Source of the DNA: Lutraria lutraria
Taxonomy: Eukaryota > Mollusca > Bivalvia > Venerida > Mactridae
Direction of reading: 5' to 3'
DNA length: 64,000 bases
NCBI GenBank assembly: GCA_964023205.1
Contig: OZ026844.1
Location: forward strand, 13,378,790-13,442,789
This document shows positions 23,478 through 37,320 of the stretch, in pieces. Numbering within the stretch: position 1 is the first letter of the stretch; every line of letters begins with the position of its first letter. The notes under the pieces were generated by a model. It was not told the DNA's origin and searched no databases. It saw only the letters and a program-made list of their open reading frames with translations. The translations under genes were made by a program, and so were the position numbers.

Positions 23478-25619
23478 TTTCTTTTAATTTCATAGAATAT
23501 CATAGTTGAACCTGTCTATAGATACTAAAAACAAGATATTTGATCAGGAAACCATTAAAAGTATACTAACAATGTTACTTTCAATTTTTTAAGAACAGAT
23601 CTACTTCTCTCAGATATTATAATTCCATTCTCCTATCCCCATACATACAAATCTTAAACCAAATTTAACTAGTACCATAACTTAAATGAAAGTATACTGT
23701 ATTTTGTTTATAATCTTCCAAAGGGTAGTACAGTGTTAAGTTCTAATGTAATTCAACAAGTTGCCATTGAGGTAACTGAATTGTTGCTAAATCCTTGAAA
23801 AATCTTAAATATAGAATATGCCAATATTCTGAGTGCATTCTCCAGTTACTATAAACTTAATTTCATTCCAGCTTGTGGTTTTATCAGAAATTTTGTGAGC
23901 AGATTACTAGTATGGACTGATGACAGAAGCTTGCAGATAGAATCCTTTAAGACAGGTAACCGACATAAATGTTTTTGATGCAACATCATATTTGGCAATT
24001 TTAAATTGTTACAAGTTATTCTGATGCATAATAGCCCATAAAGAAAAGAATCTCAACACCAAAGTACATTCTGTTGTATTGGATAATGAGACAATGTGGT
24101 TTCAGTTTTTATAGACAAAAAGAATGTATGCAGTCACTCATGAAGTATGTGTTTATACATGTAGTAGCTTTTAATCAATGTTATTTAATCATTACCAACT
24201 AGGACTTTGTTAGAAACTCATAAAAATATCTGTGTGTGATATAATTGTATTTCTGTGTGTGTGTCTGTTCTTTGTACACTTCAGAACTTATACTTCTATT
24301 TATAAATACTGTAATTTGTTAAAGGAATTCAAAATAACATTCCACATCAAATTTTGTTAAATGCATGTATAACAAAAGTAAACACATTAACATGAAAGTG
24401 GATGTCTTAAATATTAAGACAAAGAACACTGAATTCCAGGAGCAAATTCCTGCTTTGTTGACTATAAAATTGCATTTCCAAAGAAAATCTATAAAAATAG
24501 ATATAAATAAGGAATGTCCTTTAACATGCATAACAAAATTTCCAGTTAGTAACAACAAATTGCTTGGGCCTAGGATCTTCAATTTTTGTAGAAGTAGGTC
24601 ACTGATCACTGACTGTCAAGAATAATATTCACTTGAGGGCATTAGTTCAATGTCATGAAGACTCATATTGACTATTTACATAAGAGCTTGAGATTAGAAA
24701 AGAAAACAGCTAAGATTAAACGTATAAAAATCTATTGTAATAAAAATTACAAACTCTTCATTTGATATTACTATTTGACTGCTTTTAGTGGAGCATACAT
24801 GTTGTACAAACAGCCCTTGCATGAATGTACTTTATACATACTTGGACATTGGTGTTTAGAAATCATCTGAAGCTGAGACATTTTTATTGCTGCCAACTAG
24901 ATTACCTATAATAGATCAGAGTATGTGACATCTATTGTTTTCAACAGGTAAGAAGTGATTTTTGTTAACAAGGCATCTGGTGTTGATATTGTAAGACATC
25001 AACATGTCACATTCAGGAATATGACCATTGAATACGTAAATAATTAAAAATAAAAAAATAGTTTGTTTCCAGTTCCAAAGACCACATAACAATTACTTCT
25101 ACAGTATTATCTTTTATGCCTTTATGGAAAATACAATAATTTTTGCTAAGTTGTAATATTAATGAATTTTCTCTGCATATCCCTCATACACAACATGGTC
25201 CACATGTTAACCTTTTTAGATCTAGTATCATCTACGTATATGACTCTTATTTATATCTCAGGCATTGTTTGTTGTACATGGTACCCATTAAAATCAAATC
25301 TAGTTCTTAAATATATGCCTTTAGTTCAAAATTTGACTGATGCATTTCTACAACATGTGATTGGAATTAATTCAAAACTGGTCAGAATGTTTCTTGTGCG
25401 GTCCTGCTCATACATATCTAAATTAATGGAAATTCATGCTGAATTCTGGCTTCAATGACAAGCAACACAAGCTACATGTAAAATTTGAAGAAAAAGTCTA
25501 GATAATGAGATCACTGTCTTCTGGTCTGTAGAAAAACTTTAATGTAGGCCATTACTAATGAAGTATTAAAGTTATTGACACAAAGCTTGGAATACAAGGG
25601 GAATAATATTCTGAAAGCA
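23478..25619. other. Non-coding sequence, nothing recognised
   Basis: AT-rich. The open frames at 24319-24625 on both strands overlap each other and are chance frames. 23850-24250 resembles 19800-20900 in scattered phrases (TTCATTCCAGC(T)TGT, ACATTCTGTTGTATT), suggesting another old dispersed repeat. Confidence 0.35.
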
Positions 25620-26490
25620 ACATTTTTATAGACCCAGATATGAAATATATGGGGGCTATATTGGATTCACGCTTGACCGTCGGTCCGTGCGTCTGTAGAC
25701 ACAATTTTGTCCGGACAATTTCTCAGCAACTACTTAGAGGATTTCAATGAAACTTCACAGAAGTGATCAGAAGTAGGTCTAGTTGTGCATGCTTAAAGCA
25801 TTTTTTGTTCGGATTAATTTTCACTGAGTTATAGCCCTTTGTTTTTTTATACAGTATATACAATAGGCAATTTTTACCAGACTATTACTCATTAACTACC
25901 TACAGGAATTCAATAAAACTTCACAGAAATGATGAGTAGTTAGCCTAGTTGTGCATGTCCACAATAGGTTTTGTCTAAGTAAATTTTAATGAGTTATGAC
26001 CCTTTGTATTTTTTATATAATGAATATTTAGAAATTGGTCAGGATTTTTCTAAGCAACAAATTGCAGGTATTAAAAAAATGAAAATGCATTATATTTCCC
26101 TTTGTAAAATGTAACAATAACTGTGTCAAGGTGGCAGCTTGGGGTATTCATCACCTTTAGTGATAGTTCTAGTTAAGTTATGTCCCTTTTTAGCTTAGTT
26201 TTTTTTTGTTCAAATTGGTTATTAAGTAGAATATTTTAATAACTATCAAACATATTCATTTCAGTTTTGGCATATTAGCTTATGAGACAATGACCATCTG
26301 TAGCACAAATGCCATAACACAGTCAAAATTATTTTCAGAGTTATGTCCCTTTTTAACTTCGAAAACATTGAGCCCATAACTCAAAAAGGTATTCAAGTTA
26401 TCAACATGAAACTTCATATGTTAATCCATCTTATTGAAAAGAATTGCAGTGGGCAAGAGCCATGACTCTTCAAGATTTGTTTGTTTATTG
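25620..26490 (+). repeat. Modular repeat of the GACCCAGATATGAAATATATGGGGGC type
   Basis: Begins TATAGACCCAGATATG with CGGTCCGTGCGTCTG shortly after. The phrase GAGTTAT(A/G)(G/A)CCCTTTG recurs near 25831 and 25994, about 163 bp apart, and AACTTCACAGAA(G/A)TGAT recurs with it, so diverged modules are again in tandem. Confidence 0.5.
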
Positions 26491-26904
26491 CTCTTGTATA
26501 ATCTCCATGGTTCAGTTTTATTGCAGAAGTGGGAGTTTGGACTTTCAATTCATTTTCATAATTCATTTCTAATTTCACTTCACACATCTTATATTCAGTT
26601 GAATTATGTCTAAACTACATGCAGTTTTTTTCAACTTCTGTTTCAGTCCTTATGTTGATGTTCATATGCAATGGATATAATGTGTCATGATGGAATGTCT
26701 GATGAGCTGTATTTGAAAGTGTGAAATTGTGTACATATATAATAATTATATTATCCATACTTGCTTCTTTCAACATGTCAAGCAAAATAGTAAGTAAGTA
26801 AGTATGCTCTGTAAAAATGTTTAGTTTCTCTGGCAATTCTTAACAAAAAAATAGAACAGAAACATATTTATGTTCTTAAAAACTTCTTTTCTTATTTGTT
26901 CATA
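26491..26904. other. Non-coding sequence, nothing recognised
   Basis: AT-rich interval between two repeats. Confidence 0.35.
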
Positions 26905-27705
26905 ATTTTTTTGCCCCCGTATCGATAGATCGGGCATATTGTTTTTGGTCTGTTTGTACCAAACTTTAACCTTGACTATAAAATCAAAACGCTTGCACCT
27001 ACATTTATCAAACTTCATATGTAGGTTCCTCATGACAACCTCTACAGGACCTGTGTTTTTTTAGGTCAAAGGTCATGGGGTCATTGTGTTTAAAAAAATT
27101 CCTATATTTCTTGTAGGATACTTCTACATTTTTTATGGGATTTTGACGAAACTTTCACAAAATTGTTTTGAGATTTGATCATTGTTAACAGAATTATGGC
27201 CTTTTGTTTATTTTGTGCGATTGTAACAGTGAAATACTTTTTTATTCCTTCTTTTCTCAAGGGATTTTGATAAAACTTTCATGGAACTATTGTTATCAAG
27301 ATACCCAATGCATGTTGTAAAGGTTTTATGATTTGATAATCTTTTAAGGAATTATGGACCTTTGTTTATTTTGTGCATATGTAATATAGAAAGAAATTCT
27401 CTTTTGTTTGAAACTCTTCCTAAACTGAAGGGATTTTTACCAGACGTTGACAGAACTATTGTCACCAAGTTCCCCAGCACAGTTATGTCAGAGTTTTGTG
27501 ATTCGATCATTTTTAGCAGATTTATGGCCCTTTTTTGGTCGGTACCAAATTTTAACCTTGCCTATTAAATCAAAAGACTACCGCCTACATTCATCAAACT
27601 TCATATCTTGGTTCATCATGACAATCTCTACAAGACCTGTGCATTTTCAAGTTAAAGGGCACCCGAAGTGGGCATTGTGTTTTTAAAACACATCATGTTA
27701 TTATT
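26905..27705 (+). repeat. Modular repeat family H (TTGCCCCCGTATCGATAG start)
   Basis: Starts TTTGCCCCCGTATCGATAGATCGGGCATATTG in tandem phrases and continues GTACCAAACTTTAACCTTG and CATGACAACCTCTACAGGACC. The same phrases recur at 27541-27640 and, from a separate copy, at 55720-55960. Open frames at 27362-27686 are repeat read-through. Confidence 0.55.
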
Positions 27706-28260
27706 GAGAATTTGTTTGAGAGGATGAATGTTTAACTGATTAATTACTCTACATCTGTGTGCATAATACAAAAAAATGAAATTATTATGTAAATCAAATG
27801 CTTTCCATTAAGTACTTTTCTTGACTGTTACATTGATGATTTATCTGTCTTTGTATCATATTTTCAATTGTTTACCTGTCAAAAATGTATCTTTCAGTGT
27901 TTTTGAGTCATAAAAAGTTCACACCGATGATCAGAGGAATTTAAATATACTGCTATGATGAAACCATTAACATGTGTAATCTATAGTCTGGTTATTACAT
28001 GTGGTAATTGTTTTCTATTTTCATGAATCTCACTACAGTATGTTCAGTGAAATACAAAATTTAAACAATTCAGATACATATGTATGCTTATGTGTTTCAG
28101 TCATATGAATTGTTAAAATTATGTACTTGACCTTTACACTGAAGAAACTGTCAGAATCAATGCAAACTGCAAAGTGAACTTTTGTACTTGTTAAGACCTT
28201 TTTGATTGTATACATGTATTTTGTGTATGTGAAATAAAAGCAGATTGTTTGAAGTACAAA
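27706..28260. other. Non-coding sequence, nothing recognised
   Basis: AT-rich; no exon or repeat recognised. Confidence 0.35.
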
Positions 28261-29070
28261 ACAGACATTCCTTATTTATATCATACTTTTTATGAACACA
28301 CAAAAATACTTTAAAATTTATCAGTAATATGTTACCATAGCAACCAAAATTTATGACTCAATAACTGTTCACCCTTTAGATAGTATGATTTTAGCTAGGT
28401 TCCTGGTATAAGAACCAATACATCTACTTATCATTGTTTATCATACAAGGGCATTCCTAGGTCAATGTTCGCCTCACACCAGTATTACAATACAGATACA
28501 CCCAGCAGGCTTCGAGCAGCACAAGTGCCAATGATGAACATCTAATGCAAGGCCCGATATAACTTGTATATGGCTTAAATAAATAATCATTATACCTTGG
28601 TTGTTCTATATTACACTAGTAGAGGGAACTATAGTGGAACAGATTTATAACAGCATTAAAACCACATATTTACAAGTTTAACTTGATATTAAAGAATGAT
28701 TCTGTTGCCATGGAAGCAAAACGTGAAAGCATTAAAATTCAAAGTTGTTCATTTCTTTAAATACATTTATGAAACTTGTGTGACTATCATGTGTTTTTAA
28801 AGAATACTCAAAAGAGATTTTTGAAATTAATTCTAATATGTTACCATGGCAACTTAATAATACATTTATGAATATCAGCCATGTGCTTTTTCATTACATA
28901 TACAACAAAACTGATCACGTATCATCCAATAAATAGATGAAAAATAGCTTCTTTTCTAACGAAAATTTCGTTTTTGTTGCTATGGCAACACTTTCAAGAA
29001 TTGAGCTTTATACGATGAATAGAGAACATATAATAAGATTTTGGGCAGAATTTGACACTAGGCTATTTTT
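28261..29070 (+). repeat. Degenerate modular repeat carrying RFX X-box-like sites
   Basis: Four imperfect copies of GTTRCCATGGCAAC occur at 28331-28344, 28704-28717, 28840-28853 and 28976-28989. The last three are exactly 136 bp apart. Surrounding sequence shares ACATTTATGAA and TTTATGA phrases, so this is another module array. Two copies fit the X-box rule GTNRCC-N2-RGYAAC fully; the other two miss by one or two bases. Confidence 0.55.
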
Positions 29071-31437
29071 GGCCCTAATTTAACCTGTCCATGCCATGAC
29101 AAAAAACAAATTGACCTCTTTGTCCTATATGGACACGTGTCTAGTGTTGAACATCATCATAACTAGTACCAGAAGATAAAAGTTTGGTTAGCTGAAAGTT
29201 TAAAACCTACAGAAAAATCCAAGCACACCGGTCCACACTTAGTGGTAAAAAATGCTGTTTTTTTTCTATGATGACAGTCCTGGGAAACACTGGAACTAGC
29301 ATGTACTCTGAACTACCTGAAGTAATAGACTGGTTAGTATTTTGATCTGATAAAAATTCACCTTGTCAACAGTGTTCACTTGATATTTTGTTGTAGTTTG
29401 TTATCAAATGGTAAACATTGAAGCATATAACGTCTGCTACAGAAGCCAAATTTAAATTTATTTTGTTCAGACTTTGCAAGACTAGTATCGATTTCAAATC
29501 ATAAGTCATTATATATACTACACTGACCAATAAACAGCCAGTTTTTTAGATTTTCATCTGCATGTAAGAAAACTTTAAATCATGATACATACATTTACTT
29601 GGAAAATTATTTGTGGTTAAATAGTTCCTAGGAACATCTGCAAATCTTTCAAAGTAGATAAAATATTTCAATGAACAACTTGTCGAGACAGCACCGCGTG
29701 TCTCAATAACAACTGGTTGTTCTAAGTCGGACATTAACTTGGATCATGGACTGGACTTTGGTCGGTAAGATATAGACGTCCTGTGGCAGCAACAGATAAG
29801 TGTGTCCATCTATTGAACTAGTCACGTACAGACAATGAATTTCTTTATAGAACAGCTAAGAACACACTGACCATACACTGACATTTATCGATAACAATGA
29901 AGAGAAAAATCGTATCGACGATATAATATAATTTGAAAGAAAAAAGTTGAGCACTAGCAATATTTTTTACTTATGTACCGAATTCTGAAATCAAACTATT
30001 GATAAGATCAGTTTTACTGGTTTTAACGTCCTATTAACAAACAAAAAGGGATAGTAAATTGTTTGTTTTACATTTTTTCGTTGGTAAAAATTGTTCTAAA
30101 ATATGTTTTGTTTGAAGAAGTTACGGGGATTAGAAAGATATCACAACTGAGTTATACAGTCAGTTGTATTGGCCCAGCAGAAATTAGTACAGAACTGGTA
30201 TGCATTGTTTTGCAAACAAGCTTTTTATATCACCCCTGTGAAAACAAGCTGCGCCTTACTTACCAAAACACGCAAAAGTAAGTTTGGGTACCATGGTACA
30301 TCTTGTTACAAAAACGCATGGTAATGTACACGTTCCACACTGTTTATTACATGTCACCTTATGCAGATGTACAAAAGATATACATGTATATGCTGGTCAC
30401 AGGAATCGATTTTAGGAAAATGCGATCGAATTTTGTGGCCAGTTCCAAGCTATACAATTACAAAATGTATTTACATTCCAACAAAGGCCTTCATGCAGGT
30501 ATATATGTCGATTGATAAAAGAGAATTTAATTTTCGATGCCCTTATGCCATTTTTATGAAGACTTACGCTGCAAATATACATATGAGCACTATCACCCGA
30601 ATAAAATAATTGAAGCTATCTTTAAATGCGTACGCAGCGTACATGTATGAGTATATGTATTCCGTAACAGAAGTAGAAACGATGGACGACCTAATCCTTG
30701 TCGACCTTGTCAAGAAGTAGTATGCCAGGATGTGTTTGAATTTGGTTTCGCAACTGCTGACACTTTTGATTGGCATTTCTTTACTGACTAGCCAGTAATA
30801 GACATAATGTTAACATCATTAATCTTTGAGATGCAATCATTCAAAGAAGGACTGTAACGTGAATAATGTTATTATTGATATCATTTGGGTTTAACGCCGC
30901 TTTTTCAATATTTTTCCGTTTCATGTACTAATATAGGTAACTTAGTGCCAAGATCCAATAACAAAAATATAGGCCTATGCGTGGATTCAAATCCTGTATA
31001 ATAGGAAATTACGAATAGCGCGGCATCTGTATCTTTGCATGCAGTTTCAATGTATCGCTTACAGAATATTAATGTTCTTCGCACTTTTTACTACATTAAC
31101 TATAGACAGTCATAATGTAAGAAATATTCGCTATTTTATTTTGATAACTTGCAGTTTATTCTTCTGTCCGGTGTTTATATTGAAGGATACTAGCTAACTA
31201 AGGACATATTTTGCGGAAGTTCAAACATTTCACTTGTTATTTTTGGTTAATAACTTTTTTATAGAATATATATATATTAGCAACATTGTCACAATCCCGT
31301 GTTGACCAGGCTGTAATAAATAGCCGTGGATCACCGGGAGTCATAAAGATAATACATTTGTATGTTCAGTTACTTCATTTTTATAACTTGGTCAATTGAT
31401 GTACGTGTTGTTTGTGAAGTACAGGTCCTGAGGTTAT
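29071..31437. other. Non-coding sequence, no exon established
   Basis: A minus-strand open frame starting at 29734 opens MSDLEQPVVIETRG, which looks protein-like, but it has a poor initiation context and no recognised partner exons. An overlapping pair of open frames at 30303-30609 looks like chance. Confidence 0.3.
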
Positions 31438-31632
31438 AAAACTTGAGATCGGTCTCCGAGCCCAAACTCCATATCATATCTTTTAAGGACTCTAAATTAA
31501 TTATGATCAGCCAATATTGATATTATTGATACATTATCATGACAACATAATTGATATGAATGTATCATCTCCATCTTTTCAATCGTAAAACTTTGAGAAT
31601 GGAATTGAGCTCAGAGACTGTTCTCAAGTTTT
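31438..31632. mobile_element. TIR element family G, copy 2 (compact)
   Basis: Starts AAAACTTGAGATCGGTCTCC and ends as the inverse of AAAACTTGAGAACAGTCTCT. The termini pair over about 27 bp. The flanks are TATA-rich on both sides, which could hide a TA or TATA target. Interior shared with 22645-23031. Confidence 0.65.
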
Positions 31633-34271
31633 ATAGCCATGAGGTCAGGCCTTTCATATTTACATTTTGGAATGTCTTCGAATTACATGTTGCGCTGTTT
31701 GATAATGTTTTAATTACAGACGATGTCGCCCGATTGTTTTTAGAATTTATTATATTGCTATTGTCATAACCGCCCATACATGTTTTACGTCCGAGGGCTT
31801 TAATATACTAGTACATGTCACCATGAAGTTGCACTTTTCGCAGATACTGTTCTTGTAAACAAAGATGGTTTGCACAATATATATCAACATGTGTAAGTAT
31901 ATTCCCGTTGAATATACACTTAAGACTTTATAAATCATACCAGCGTTGACGTAAATGGCTAGGCTGTAGTTTGTACGTGGATTAGCCTTATCTAAATTAA
32001 AATACAAACATAGCACGTGGGAAGCTAATTAGCAAAATAGAGTATTAGGTATCAGTTGCGTTTTTTAAGTACTCGAACATTCTACTATCGATGTGACTCA
32101 TCGACAAAACAATATCTCATGGTGATTAACCAAACTGATAAAACAGGACTGTACAATAGCAGGGCTCGTATACAGCACTGACACTACCCGTCAGAGCTAG
32201 AAAACATGATTTCTCTAAAACAACTAGCAAGAATGTTGGCCATGTGTGTTCTGGTGCCTGGCTGGGTTCGACACAACAGAAAGAACATATTTTCTACTGA
32301 CTACACCTTATGTCAAATTTTTTATGAAAGCCTGTATGTATGGTGCAACCAAACGGTGTTTTCAAACTTTGTGCCTTATTATATTTGTATTTTGTATTAG
32401 CAATTAGAGATCACTATTAACTTGCCCTACCACAAGAAACTGACAATTCCGTCTCATGAGGAGGACAAATGACATCTGAGCCAAATATCATTGAAGGACC
32501 TTCCCTGATTTGAGAAATAACAAGGATTGTTAACACAAAACAACAGTATTTCATAAGCAAATATATATTTAATTACATATTTCATGAAAGATATAGAAAT
32601 ACAATGTATAGATCATTTATAGAGTATCAACCATCATCAAACCAGGCTCCATCATCTCTGTTAGCCTTCTTGCTTGGAACTGAAACAATACTACAGAATA
32701 AACATGACGCTGCGTTCAATAAACACAAATGCCCCCAGTGGCATGCTTGTGAAGCAATAGCCCATTTGAACAAGGTCAAGGTCAAAGTCGGTGTTGGATA
32801 TGAGAATGGTTATAAGCAACAACTGTATACATGTAAGTATTCAAGTGTTCAAGTAAGCGGTGTCCTGTAAAATATACTTAATCTGGTACAGAATCATTCC
32901 AAGTCCTAATTAAGTCAAGGTCAAAGTGGGATTTGTTAATACGGGTGTATTGCGAATGATCATACGCAACAATAGTATAAGTATCAAAGCGTTCTAGCAA
33001 GCGGTATTGGTGCTAGACAAAACGGTAAAATCTACTAAACCTTGTATGGACGGAGGGACAGGACAATCACTATGTATGCCCTGACATCAAAGATGCCACG
33101 GGCATTAAAATACAACTAAAATCAAGTCAAGGTACTATCAATACATGTTATTTATTGGCTACTGATACCGGTTTATATATGAATGGTTTCTGGTCCCCCT
33201 TTATACAACACAGGGCATCCTCCAAATCCACTTAACCAAAAATATAGGAATGAATAACATAAATATGCAATGTTTATGAACAAAATATTGGCCAAATAGG
33301 TAACAGTAAATCATTCAATGTATTTGCAACTATTTCATCCAGTCAATGTTCATTGAACTGATTATCAGGTATGCCTACATGAAAATACAAAAGCAAACAA
33401 TGGCTGGAGTGGTCCTGGTTGCCCAACCTGTATTCATGAGCATGCACATATCTAGTCTGTCTAAAGTAATCTTAATAGCTTATATACATGCTTTCCTTCA
33501 AATTCTACTTTCTTTGTTTACCCATCTAACTATTTCCTCAAAAATAGATATTTATAGGAATTACAGAACACATAGGAGAGGATGCACGGTACAATGGTAT
33601 TATCTGCTCAACGCAGGGGTATCATTGGATGCCATCCAACTCAATGTCGCCAGATTTTGAATAAATACATTATAAACATATCAAAGAACAAAATGAATTT
33701 GACTTACTTAATCACAATAAATTTTTACCTGTCAAACACAATATCAATAGGGGTGACAAACTTCCAAACAAAATCTGAGGAGCTTAGGACAAATAGTACA
33801 GTTATAAAGTACAGTAGCCGGTGCTGCCAATTAAACAAAGAATCAAGTATGTTAATTATCAGCCCTGGATTCTGCTCAACATCATTAGACTAAAGTAGCC
33901 TTATAATGGTTGTGTCAACATCTTTGATATCTGAAAATACACTGACTCATAAAACTGTATGAATTGTACACCAGGCTATCCTCCAGGATTCTCTGAAGGC
34001 ATACTGCAATAGACTCGCAATGGACCTTTGGCATACTGACCTCAAAACCAACAGAGGTCATATACATGCGATGTCCAGTCTCCAAACAAAATCTGAGGAG
34101 CTTAGTTCTCTTGACCAGACAAGGTTTGGTTACAGATTGACGGACCGACTGACCTTGTCCTTGGAGGTATTTTTTTACCTTTAACCTCAAGTGTGACCTT
34201 GGACGTATGGAACTGAATCTTGCACAGCAGACATTCCCACATATAAATTAATAATTGTGCACAATATTTTA
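31633..34271. repeat. Stretch dominated by old diverged repeats
   Basis: CAAGGTCAAGGTCAAAGT-type phrases occur at 32776 and 32920. GGACGGAGGGACAGGACAATCACT lies near 33050. CCAAACAAAATCTGAGGAGC occurs twice, at 33766 and 34085. These are fragments of modular repeat families; no gene is supported. Confidence 0.4.
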
Positions 34272-34880
34272 ACAAGAGCGCCATGATGGCCTTTTTTCGC
34301 TCAACTGTGTAAAGACTTTTTCTTTCATATCATTGCAACTTCTTTCTAAACATTTAACTCGGTCAGAGCCAAACATGACCAAGAAATCATTAAGACACAT
34401 ATATTGAGCAACTTTCATCAGGATTTAATAAACGATGTTGTCTCTACAGTGCTATTAAGATTTAACAATGATTTGACCTGGTGACCTAATTTTTATTTTT
34501 GTCGAGATATCATACAGACAAGCATTCTGACAAGATTGATGAAGATCCAAACAAAAATGAGACCTCTAGAGTGATAACAATATTTTCCCGGGATTTGACC
34601 CAGTGACCCAAATTTTGACCCTAGATGACCTATGTTTTAACTCATTGAAGAAATCATTGAAATAAACATTTTAATAAGGTTTGATAAAGACCCAATCAAA
34701 ATTACGACCATTAGAGAGTTGACAAGGTTTTCATGGGATTTGACCCATGACCTCATTTTGATTTTGTCCAAGTTTTGTGAAAATCTAACTAAACATGTGG
34801 CCTCTAGTGTGTTCACAAGGCAAAAGTTGAAGCTGCATGCCGACGGACAAAGACCAATCACAAAAGTTAACCCTCAGTTA
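34272..34880 (-). repeat. Modular repeat, minus orientation (starts as the complement of CTCTTGTT)
   Basis: AACAAGAGCGCCATGATGGCC at 34271-34291 is the inverted terminus seen at the end of family F. The body has repeated GTGACC(T/C)(A/T)A(A/T)TTTT, CTCTAGAGTGATAACAA and GGGATTTGACCC phrases spaced about 140 bp. Confidence 0.6.
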
Positions 34881-35874
34881 CAAATCCATAATTGAAATGA
34901 CAATGTTAAAGCCTTGACAAGGAAATACCAACCTTAAACCTAAGTATGAACTACAGATATGTGCATTTTGGGTGACGCATTGATTCATGATGGTGAGCAT
35001 TTATGCGAGCAACTTTGGAAATCCATCCTGGAATGACAAAGTTACATCCCCCGGGTCTTTTTCCTTCTATAATACAGGTGACTTCGAATTTGCAAAAAGG
35101 CTCTTTTTTCCCCAATTTGGTGAAAGAAATTCCAAAGAATACAATGCTGAAAATCCTAACTTGATTAAATATGATTCTCCCTAAGTCTATTTCTCATGTT
35201 CTGGGAATAAAACTTACATTATTTAGCATTATTTATTTAAGTGTTACATAATCATTTTTTCGTTAAATAATTTACAATTGATAATGAGTTTTCTTAACCA
35301 AACACTTTAAAATATATTTGAACTCTGTTGTCTAACTTTCTCCCAATTTTACCAAAAATTGCTCTTGATTTTTCTAAAATGAAAGGCTATGGCTCCTTCC
35401 CAATTTTTGGAAAAAAAGGTCCTGGCACAGACAAGGGATGGGGCAGACAGAGCGATTACTACAGGGTGTCTGTATTTACTATTTAGGTCCTTAAAAACAA
35501 TAGAAAATTATAAGAAATTGCTATTTGCAAGTCCCACAAATTACCTGTTTTCTCCCTGATTTTCTCATGGTCTTCTACTTGTCTTCCAAATGGCTTCCTT
35601 CAGGCACTGACAGATAGAATGACTGCAGTGACCATTTCTTCTGGAAAAGCAATTACAAACACATTTTTAGGGACGAAGTTCCTAAAGGTTTCCACCACAT
35701 TTTGTACTTACAAACGCCTCTCGTCCGCATTGGAAAATAGTACCACTTGTTGTATAAGTATACACTAGTACAACAGATGGTTTATACAGAGTTCACTGTA
35801 TACAGATCAGGCACTGAATTTGTGTGGCTTTTCAAAATGTGCAGTAGCTAATAGTTTGTCACTGTATGTCATGA
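34881..35874. repeat. TTCCCAATTTTT-type dispersed repeat and unassigned sequence
   Basis: 35080-35420 shares TTGCAAAAAG, CCCCAATTT, ACAATGCT and GGCT(A/T)(A/T)GG(C/T)(T/C)CCTTCCC with 61120-61290, so both are copies of one element of unknown type. 35421-35874 shows nothing recognisable. Confidence 0.45.
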
Positions 35875-37320
35875 CTGTTGAGAATTTGTTCATGAATTAA
35901 TGATGTTCATGAACAGTTCATGAAGTTTGATTAATTGTTCATGTAAATTCATCAAAGGTTAATAGTTCATTAACCTAAGTTTAATGAACTGTCACCAACT
36001 GAAGTGCAATGAAGCTTCATGAACTGTTCATGAACATCATCAGTCCATGAAAAATTCATGAACATACATAAAATTTTCATCAAAACAATTCATCAATAGC
36101 TCATAAACCTTAGTTTCATGAACTGTTCACCAACTGAAGTGCATAAACAATTCATGAACATCATCAGTTCATGAACATTCATGAAATTATACAAGGTTCA
36201 TCAAAATAATTCATCAATTGTTCATAAACATAAGTTTCATGAACTGTTCACCAACTGAAGTGTATAAACAATTCATGAACATCATCAGTTCATGAAAAAA
36301 TCATGAACTTTTCATCAAGGTTCATCAAAATAATTCACCAATAGTTCATAAACCTAAGTTCCACGAACTGTTCACCAACTGAAGTGCATAAACAATTCAT
36401 GAACATCATCAGTTCATGAAAAATTCATGAACTTTTCATCAAGGTTCATCAAAATAATTCACCAATAGTTCATAAACCTAAGTTCCATGAACTGTTCACC
36501 AACTGAAGTGTATAAACAATTCATGCACATCATCTGTTCATGAACAATCATGAAATTTAAATCAAGGTTCATCAAAATAATTCACCAATAGTTCATAAAC
36601 CTAAGTTCCATGAACTGTTCACCAACTGAAGTGTATAAACAATTCATGCACATCATCTGTTCATGAACAATCATGAAATTTAAATCAAGGTTCATCAAAA
36701 TAATTCACCAATAGTTCATAAACCTAAGTTCCATGAACTGTTCACCAACTGAAGTGTATAAACAATTCATGCACATCATCTGTTCATGAACAATCATGAA
36801 ATTTAAATCAAGGTTCATCAAAATAATTCACCAATAGTTCATAAACCTAAGTTCCATGAACTGTTCACCAACTGAAGTGTATAAACAATTCATGCACATC
36901 ATCTGTTCATGAACAATCATGAAATTTAAATCAAGGTTCATCAAAATAATTCACCAATAGTTCATAAACCTAAGTTCCATGAACTGTTCACCAACTGAAG
37001 TGTATAAACAATTCATGCACATCATCTGTTCATGAACAATCATGAAATTTAAATCAAGGTTCATCAAAATAATTCACCAATAGTTCATAAACCTAAGTTT
37101 CATAAACTGTTCACCAACTGAAGTACATAAACGATTAATGAACATTATCAGTTCATGAACAATTCATGGAGTCCAGAATCGGTACTTGAACATTTGCTCA
37201 TGAACTTCATCAGACAAAGTTCATGAACCAACTATCCAATTTGTAGGTCATGAATAAAAACATGAACTACTTACTCATGAATAAGCTCAAGAACTTTTTG
37301 TGAACTGCTCATCAAATTCT
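35875..37320 (+). repeat. 123-bp satellite rich in the palindrome GTTCATGAAC
   Basis: The marker AGTT(C/T)CATGAACTG recurs at 35978, 36112, 36233, 36357, 36481, 36604, 36727, 36850, 36973 and 37096. The five units from 36481 to 37095 are exactly 123 bp and nearly identical; outer units are 121-134 bp and diverged. Each unit contains several ATTCATGAA / GTTCATGAAC motifs, a perfect 10-bp palindrome. Diverged half-units trail off to 37320. No transcription or coding role is visible. Confidence 0.9.

Noticed and set aside
29546..29734. Minus-strand open frame opening MSDLEQPVVIETRG, a possible first exon
   Set aside because: Poor initiation context, no convincing donor in frame and no partner exon; kept only as a note.
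36481..37096. Regular direct repeats considered as a CRISPR-like array
   Set aside because: The units are contiguous with no unique spacers, and the genome is eukaryotic; it is a satellite.
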